Positions 1 to 3,399 of a DNA stretch of 5,202 nucleotides are shown here, in pieces (within the stretch, counting starts at the first letter, position 1; each line of letters begins with the position of its first letter). Origin of the DNA: Chitinivibrionales bacterium (GTDB taxonomy: Bacteria; Fibrobacterota; Chitinivibrionia; Chitinivibrionales; FEN-1185); the NCBI GenBank assembly GCA_028718065.1, contig JAQUMP010000295.1, forward strand, positions 1 through 5,202. Direction: 5' to 3'. The position numbers and the translations under genes were made by a program. Below the pieces are notes generated by a model, which worked only from the letters and a program-made list of their open reading frames with translations, made no database searches and was not told the DNA's origin.

Positions 1-321
1 GATGGCTTTGCTTTAAATACACGCCGTATTGCGCTTGGTTAAGAGTATAAAGGCCGATACCCGTTGCGCCTGCAAAAAAAAAGGCCCCGCGAACATAATG
101 ACCGCACAGCGCCTGTCCGGCGCCGGAACAATCAAGGATGCGACGCTTATTGCTATCGGATTATAACGATGCGGCCGATTTTCGGCAGCTAAAACCTGCT
201 TTGTTGAATCGGATAAAGTTGAATCGGATAAAGTAGAATCCGTACCGCTTTTATTATCCAAAGAGCTGCTCTCTGAAACGATTGCGAATGCAAATACTAA
301 TAAAAAACCGATACACCGCAT
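1..321 (-). pseudogene. Secreted/membrane protein with DST repeat; frameshifted and cut by window edge
   Basis: The ATG is at 321-319. The first 20 residues (MRCIGFLLVFAFAIVSESSS) look like a signal peptide without a lipobox cysteine. A Ser/Thr/Asp-rich linker with STLSD repeats follows (about residues 25-40), then a hydrophobic stretch NPIAISVASLIVP (54-66). In the start frame the rest reads as unconvincing PDRRCAVIMF and stops at 15-13. From about position 120 a different frame gives GQALCGHYVRGAFFFAGATG and continues open to base 1. Adding one G in the GGC/GCC run at 120-124 joins the two parts as SLIVPGAGQALCGHYVRG, a motif of small bacterial membrane proteins (PGxGQ-xxx-GxxxRG, as in DUF5683-like families). 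I therefore read this as one gene with a one-base deletion, real or from assembly. Its function is unknown; the part after the break is probably membrane-embedded. No Shine-Dalgarno sequence is obvious. Confidence 0.6.
203..240. repeat. 15-bp tandem repeat, about 2.5 copies
   Basis: The unit GTTGAATCGGATAAA occurs at 203-217 and again, identical, at 218-232. A partial degenerate copy (GTAGAATC) follows from 233. The unit is a multiple of three and lies inside the minus-strand gene, where it encodes the repeated STLSD pentapeptide of a flexible linker. Slippage would change linker length without breaking the frame. Confidence 0.85.
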
Positions 322-338
322 ATATTGTGCATTAGAAA

Positions 339-367
339 AATTTATGACTAAATTACGCGTTTAACAA
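339..367 (-). promoter_or_regulatory. Possible sigma70-type promoter for the left-hand gene
   Basis: On the minus strand TTGTTA (367-362) is followed after 17 bases by TAAATT (344-339). A transcript starting about 7 bases further would have a leader of only around 10 bases before the ATG at 321, which agrees with the missing Shine-Dalgarno sequence. The region is AT-rich, so chance matches are likely and the call is weak. Confidence 0.25.
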
Positions 368-444
368 ATCGATATTTAACTTAAAATTAAATTAAAACTG
401 CGGCCATTGGCAATTTAACCCTTTAAATAAAATAATCGCGCATC

Positions 445-501
445 TCATTTTCGTGTTTTCTTAAATGAATATCCCAGCGCTTTAATCCGGTCCTTTACCA
501 T
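445..501 (-). other. 18-codon open frame downstream of the kinase gene; possible transposase scrap
   Basis: Six bases after the kinase stop codon an ATG at 501-499 opens MVKDRIKALGYSFKKTRK, followed by TGA. The peptide resembles the helix-turn-helix end of IS630-type transposases, which often reads like SRxLKxxGxSxKKxxR. A shifted frame after the TGA gives EMRDYFI and then a stop. The resemblance is from memory and is short. There is no ribosome binding site, and no inverted repeats of an insertion sequence are visible. It could equally be a non-coding tail of the operon. The rest of 322-507 shows no gene and no clear terminator. Confidence 0.2.
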
Positions 502-507
502 TGCGGC

Positions 508-1449
508 TTATTTGGTTTGGAGCGAATCGTCAAGAAACGATCTCGCCAGCAATTCGTTTATTTCCTTTCCCCGTCCCGCGGTTCCGGCGATAAATCTTTC
601 GACTCTTTTCGGCGGAATGCCGAGGCGTGCGCCGAATTCGAAAAAATCGTCGTAGGCAAAATAACCGTTCGCCTTATAGCTTTCGGTTTCGTACCCCGAC
701 TCAAATAAGTCAAGCGCAAGCGGGGTTTCAAAGGGAAGATGAAGCCTGGTGTTAAGCAAATCATAGGCGGGCGCAAGAAGGTAGGTGTTCATTCCCTGGT
801 CGCGATACACCGAGAAGTTTTTAAGATGGGCGTCGCCGTTATGCGTGAGATAATTAAACAGAACAAGCCGGAAAAACTTTTCCACCTCTACGGCATAGGA
901 GCTTATATGCTTTTTCAAAAGCGCGGCTATTTTTTCGTAACTGAAATCATATTTATAATTTTTACCGTGGCTTTCCTCGGAGACTTGCGCGATCTGGGCA
1001 AAATCCTCCTGAAGCCGTCGTGTTCCGTCGGGGAAAACATCGAACCGTTTTGTCAAGTACGCCGGTGCGCTGTCTCGGCTGAAAAAAACGAGGGCGCATT
1101 GGGCCGTATTTAATCCGAATACCTGTCGCGCCATTTGCATGGTAACGTGTTCGTTTGCGGGCATGGCGTCGAGGTTTTCGAATTCTCCGGGAGGAATCGG
1201 TTTTAAGATGTATTCTCCTCCCTTTTCGACAAGTTCGAGTCCTGCTCCGGTAAGCGCCAGCGAATGTTTTGATTGCACGCCGGAAATAGAAATCCTCCCG
1301 GCCTTTTCCAATTTTCGGCGGTTATAATCCGGCCGCGAAAAGGAAAGCACGGGGCTTATTTTCCGGCCGTTAAAAAGCGACTTGCGGCAATCGGGGCAAA
1401 ATTCATTAAACCCTTTTTTAAGGCACGAAGGGCATCTGAAAATGTTCAT
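508..1449 (-). CDS. HipT/HipA-like serine/threonine kinase toxin with N-terminal zinc knuckle
   Basis: This 313-residue protein has the HipA C-terminal kinase fold and lacks the fused N-terminal subdomain of classical HipA. Visible motifs are the Gly-rich loop ISISGVQSK (53-61), the YILKP strand with likely ATP-binding K83, TKRFD (133-137), the catalytic loop NGDAHLKN (204-211, catalytic D206) and the metal-binding APAYD (226-230, D230). The S54-I-S56 motif matches the position and form of the S57/S59 autophosphorylation pair of enteropathogenic E. coli HipT, which phosphorylates tryptophanyl-tRNA synthetase. The N-terminus carries C6-x2-C9-x8-C18-x2-C21, a likely zinc ribbon absent from E. 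coli HipT. The start overlaps the upstream stop by 4 nt (ATGA), with AGGGAGG four bases before it. The likely role is to phosphorylate an aminoacyl-tRNA synthetase and arrest growth when antitoxin is lost. The kinase family is secure; the target is inferred. Confidence 0.9.
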   Translation of the reverse strand: MNIFRCPSCLKKGFNEFCPDCRKSLFNGRKISPVLSFSRPDYNRRKLEKAGRISISGVQSKHSLALTGAGLELVEKGGEYILKPIPPGEFENLDAMPANEHVTMQMARQVFGLNTAQCALVFFSRDSAPAYLTKRFDVFPDGTRRLQEDFAQIAQVSEESHGKNYKYDFSYEKIAALLKKHISSYAVEVEKFFRLVLFNYLTHNGDAHLKNFSVYRDQGMNTYLLAPAYDLLNTRLHLPFETPLALDLFESGYETESYKANGYFAYDDFFEFGARLGIPPKRVERFIAGTAGRGKEINELLARSFLDDSLQTK

Positions 1450-1769
1450 GACGCCTCCCTGACCGTAACGGCGCCGATCGTGGTTTCGCCCGCGGTTTTA
1501 AGCAGGCGCGCGAAGTGGTCGTTTTCATCGATTTTAAGCGTAGCGCATTGCAATTCCTTGTCGGCCCCTTCCGCCAGCAACCCATAGAAAAATGGAAACA
1601 AATTTTTAGCGCGATAGAACTCTTTTTTTTTAGGGAATGAAAATGAAATGGGCGGCAGAGAGTTTTCGCTTAAATATGCCGAATCGTAGCGAAAGAGATA
1701 TTCGCTATTTCGGTATTCTAATTCACCGGCAAGAATGCCGTTGTAATAAACCAGCCCTTTTTTATTCAT
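1446..1769 (-). CDS. HipS-like protein: stand-alone HipA N-terminal subdomain
   Basis: This 107-residue protein corresponds to the N-terminal subdomain 1 (Couple_hipA) of classical HipA. Visible are VYYNGILAGELE (7-18), YLFRYDSAYL (24-33), LPPISFSFP (38-46), NLFPFFYGLLAEG (56-68) and TIGAVTV (97-103). In tripartite HipBST systems this separate protein, not HipB, neutralises the kinase; I infer the same here. I chose the ATG at 1769 because the family fold begins there. The frame is open to 1850, but that extension only overlaps hipB and does not look like protein. The gene overlaps the end of hipB by 8 nt (ATGAATAA) and the kinase start by 4 nt, which suggests translational coupling. Its own Shine-Dalgarno sequence is weak. 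Oddly, it contains no tryptophan (see findings). Confidence 0.85.
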   Translation of the reverse strand: MNKKGLVYYNGILAGELEYRNSEYLFRYDSAYLSENSLPPISFSFPKKKEFYRAKNLFPFFYGLLAEGADKELQCATLKIDENDHFARLLKTAGETTIGAVTVREAS

Positions 1770-1974
1770 TTTGCACCCGTTCGGCGGTGACAAGCGCAAG
1801 TCCGAGCGGCTCAAGAACGCGCGAGACATTTCTGAGTGTCGGGTTGGCATCGCCTTCCTCGATTGCTTTTATCGTTCGTAAAGAAACGCCGGAGATTTCC
1901 GCAAGATCGCCCTGGGAGATCTTTAAAAACTTCCTCCGTTTCCGGATATCTTTTGAAAGTTCCGATTTTACCAT
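1762..1974 (-). CDS. HipB-like XRE-family antitoxin/repressor
   Basis: This small 70-residue protein is almost entirely an XRE/Cro-type helix-turn-helix. The domain starts at ELSKDIRKRRKFLKISQ. The scaffold helix is QGDLAEISGV (21-30), the recognition helix SLRTIKAIEEG (31-41), and the NPTLRNVSRVLEPLGL tail (44-59) is typical of HipB and related antitoxins. It should bind as a dimer to the palindromes upstream (2010-2141) and repress the operon. I chose the ATG at 1974. The frame extends to an ATG at 2046, but that stretch translates the AT-rich operator DNA and would lie across O1 and the proposed promoter. No strong Shine-Dalgarno sequence is present before 1974. The gene is first of three in the operon, and its stop lies inside the start of the HipS-like gene. 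Confidence 0.85.
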   Translation of the reverse strand: MVKSELSKDIRKRRKFLKISQGDLAEISGVSLRTIKAIEEGDANPTLRNVSRVLEPLGLALVTAERVQNE

Positions 1975-2009
1975 GATTTGCTTTGTGGAGCCGATAGTAA
2001 TGGTGCGGT

Positions 2010-2021
2010 AAAGTGCACTTT
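2010..2021. promoter_or_regulatory. Palindrome O1, candidate HipB operator
   Basis: AAAGTGCACTTT is a perfect 12-bp palindrome 36 bp upstream of the hipB start codon. It shares the half-site TGCACTT with O2 and O3, but its AAGTG and CACTT arms abut, whereas theirs are 10 bp apart. It lies at or just past the proposed transcription start, where a bound repressor would block initiation. Confidence 0.5.
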
Positions 2022-2027
2022 TAATAA

Positions 2028-2056
2028 AAGATAATATAAAAAACAATAAGTTGCAA
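2028..2056 (-). promoter_or_regulatory. Candidate hip operon promoter
   Basis: On the minus strand TTGCAA (2056-2051) and TATCTT (2033-2028) are separated by exactly 17 bases, and transcription would start near 2021. The pair sits between palindromes O2 (just upstream of the -35 box) and O1 (at the start site), the arrangement expected of an autorepressed toxin-antitoxin operon. The match to consensus is moderate and the region is AT-rich. Confidence 0.4.
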
Positions 2057-2058
2057 CT

Positions 2059-2082
2059 ATAAGTGCACTATATTACACTTAT
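2059..2082. promoter_or_regulatory. Palindrome O2, candidate HipB operator
   Basis: This is a 24-bp imperfect palindrome in which 10 of 12 base pairs are symmetrical. Its core at 2061-2080 has arms AAGTG and CACTT spaced by 10 bp. The reverse complement of the core, AAGTGTAATATAGTGCACTT, differs from O3 at only two positions. It lies directly upstream of the proposed -35 box. Confidence 0.6.
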
Positions 2083-2100
2083 TATATTAATTCTGAATAA

Positions 2101-2120
2101 TTAATGGTGATTACCATTAA
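2101..2120. repeat. Inverted repeat TTAATGGT-4-ACCATTAA
   Basis: Perfect 8-bp arms flank a 4-bp centre (GATT). The repeat lies between O2 and O3 and touches the left edge of O3. Its sequence is unrelated to the AAGTG/CACTT sites, so it may be the site of another regulator. It could form a weak hairpin downstream of the glycosyltransferase gene, but it is AT-rich and no T-run follows on either strand, so I do not call it a terminator. Confidence 0.5.
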
Positions 2121-2143
2121 TAAGTGTAACATAATGCACTTTT
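2118..2143. promoter_or_regulatory. Palindrome O3, candidate HipB operator
   Basis: The core at 2122-2141 (AAGTGTAACATAATGCACTT) has the same 10-bp spacing of AAGTG and CACTT as O2 and is an 18/20 match to it in opposite orientation. The two centres are 61 bp apart, close to six helical turns. The site ends seven bases from the glycosyltransferase stop codon, so it may also mark the edge of the acquired segment. Confidence 0.55.
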
Positions 2144-2149
2144 TAACTC

Positions 2150-3223
2150 TTAGTGTGTTTCTTCCTCCAGCGCTTCGATCTGCCGCGCGCAGCGCGCCGC
2201 GTCGTTGGCAAAGGCAAGCTCCGGTTTCGGCCGGCGGAGCACCGCCGTAAGCGCCTCATGCCAGGCCAGCGCGGTAAAATCGCCCGGCGCAAGGCGATAA
2301 CCGTGACCCCATTTGTCAAGTTCTGCCGCCAGCGCGGGATATTCGGCGAAATCGTCGCGGCCCACATACAGCAGCGGCAGGCCGTGCAGGAAACAATCCA
2401 TACAGACGCCATAACCCGCCTTGGCGATCATGAGATCGACCGAGGCCACGATGTCCTGATACGAAAAAGGCCCATCGGCAAGCACGTGATAATTTTGCGG
2501 CGCGCCTGCAAGGGCGTACAGCCCTACAAATTCCCATTCGGTAAATTGCGCCAGCCGCGGCCAATCGGCTTGCGGCAAACCCTGCGTGCCCAGGTAAATG
2601 AGCCCGAGGCGCTTGCCGGGATCGCAGCCGAGGCGCGCGGCCAGCTCGGCGCGGTGCGCCTGGCCGCGCCGGCCGATGGGGCCAAAGGGAATACTGCGCT
2701 TAAAATAGGGCATGGGCAGCGCCGGAAAGAGCGCCAGCAAGGTCGTGGCGCAAGCGTACTGCGCTTCTATTTTGTCAACATCCGCCGCAAAGGACGGAAA
2801 GTGCCGGCAGAAGGGCCGGTAAATATCGAGCCAGGTAAAATTGGTTACGGCCGCGGCCGGAATGCGCAGCGCGGCCGCCACTTCAAACGGAAACGGAGCG
2901 ATATCGCTGACGATCACGCTGATGTTGTTGTGGCGGCACCAGGCAATTTCGCTCTGCAACAAACCGGCATTGCGCCGTGCGATTTCCCGGTAGGCCTTAA
3001 CCGTTGCCCCGATATCAACCGTTATGCCGTCGCGCTGCAGGCATCCGCAATCGAAGGCGGCCTGCGCTAAAGTAAACGGGCGTCGGATCTTTTCCGATAC
3101 AAAGCGCTCCGGCAGCGCCGTGCGCACAAAAAGCTTAACGCCGGGCGAAAATTCCCCGCAAATCGCCGTGGCGCGGATGCCGTGGCCGAAGCCGTGCGCG
3201 CTGATATAATAGGCAATGTTCAT
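2150..3223 (-). CDS. GT-B fold glycosyltransferase-like protein (MurG/family 28-like)
   Basis: This 357-residue protein looks like a complete two-domain GT-B enzyme. It opens with MNIAYYISAHGFGHGIR, the glycine-rich first strand and loop (H10, G11, G13, H14) seen in family-28-like glycosyltransferases and in the N-terminal half of plant L-arabinokinase. The acceptor-side domain includes VSDIAPF (105-111). The linker and second Rossmann half begin near GLIYLGTQG (207-215). A MurG-like nucleotide-sugar site is suggested by MIAKAGYG (265-272) and LPLLYVGRDDFAEYPALA (282-299). It probably transfers a sugar from a nucleotide donor; donor and acceptor cannot be read from the sequence. There is no signal peptide or membrane segment, so it should be cytosolic. 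The GC content is high, like fusA and unlike the hip genes. No Shine-Dalgarno sequence precedes the ATG, and a stem-loop lies 11 bases upstream. No terminator separates it from the hip operon. Confidence 0.75.
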   Translation of the reverse strand: MNIAYYISAHGFGHGIRATAICGEFSPGVKLFVRTALPERFVSEKIRRPFTLAQAAFDCGCLQRDGITVDIGATVKAYREIARRNAGLLQSEIAWCRHNNISVIVSDIAPFPFEVAAALRIPAAAVTNFTWLDIYRPFCRHFPSFAADVDKIEAQYACATTLLALFPALPMPYFKRSIPFGPIGRRGQAHRAELAARLGCDPGKRLGLIYLGTQGLPQADWPRLAQFTEWEFVGLYALAGAPQNYHVLADGPFSYQDIVASVDLMIAKAGYGVCMDCFLHGLPLLYVGRDDFAEYPALAAELDKWGHGYRLAPGDFTALAWHEALTAVLRRPKPELAFANDAARCARQIEALEEETH

Positions 3224-3234
3224 GGTTAGACCGG

Positions 3235-3275
3235 TTCGGGGAAACGGCTTTTCGCTAACGAGCCGTTTCTCCGAA
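3235..3275. other. 15-bp stem-loop close to the glycosyltransferase start
   Basis: TTCGGGGAAACGGCT (3235-3249) pairs with AGCCGTTTCTCCGAA (3261-3275) around an 11-base loop. There is one G-T pair at 3240/3270, which becomes an A-C mismatch in the minus-strand RNA. In the glycosyltransferase mRNA the stem ends 11 bases before the ATG, in the region the ribosome covers. A TATAAA on the minus strand (3282-3277) could be a -10 box placing the transcript start at about the foot of the stem. No T-run follows on either strand, so an intrinsic terminator is unlikely. Confidence 0.6.
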
Positions 3276-3381
3276 ATTTATAGTTAAGAATTAAAATAAT
3301 TTCTTCCCGACGCATTTTCCCCTGCGTTAAAAGAAATCCACGATATATTTTGAACACGATTTTTTTACAGCATCGTTAACC

Positions 3382-3386
3382 GGGAG
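3382..3386 (+). promoter_or_regulatory. Ribosome binding site of fusA, widely spaced
   Basis: GGGAG is the only purine-rich element before the fusA ATG, and it is 13 bases away, longer than the usual 5-9. The start is still fixed: an in-frame TAA at 3394-3396 excludes anything upstream, and the protein aligns with the family from its first residues. A TATATT at 3344-3349 might be the -10 box, but no good -35 lies at the right distance. Confidence 0.45.
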
Positions 3387-3399
3387 TTACAAGTAATTC

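Noticed and set aside
508..1769. A single hipA gene broken by a frameshift
   Set aside because: Both parts have proper starts, the junction is an ATGA overlap with a good Shine-Dalgarno, and the downstream part begins with its own zinc knuckle. This is a genuine split.
1770..1850. Upstream extension of the HipS-like gene
   Set aside because: The extra 27 residues are only the out-of-frame reading of the hipB end. The domain begins at the Met at 1769, which gives the usual overlap.
1975..2046. Upstream extension of hipB to an ATG at 2046
   Set aside because: It would translate AT-rich operator and promoter DNA, and the helix-turn-helix domain starts right after the Met at 1974.
2010..2143. 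CRISPR-like or origin iteron array
   Set aside because: There are only three short sites of palindromic type with differing orientation and no spacers or DnaA-box pattern. Regulation of hipB explains them better.
2153..3070. 305-codon plus-strand open frame opposite the glycosyltransferase gene
   Set aside because: It is Arg/Gly-rich without recognisable motifs, and the minus strand has a coherent GT-B protein throughout.
3305..3330. Short hairpin ACGCA-8-TGCGT before fusA
   Set aside because: A five-bp stem with a large loop and no T-run directly after it is within chance expectation.
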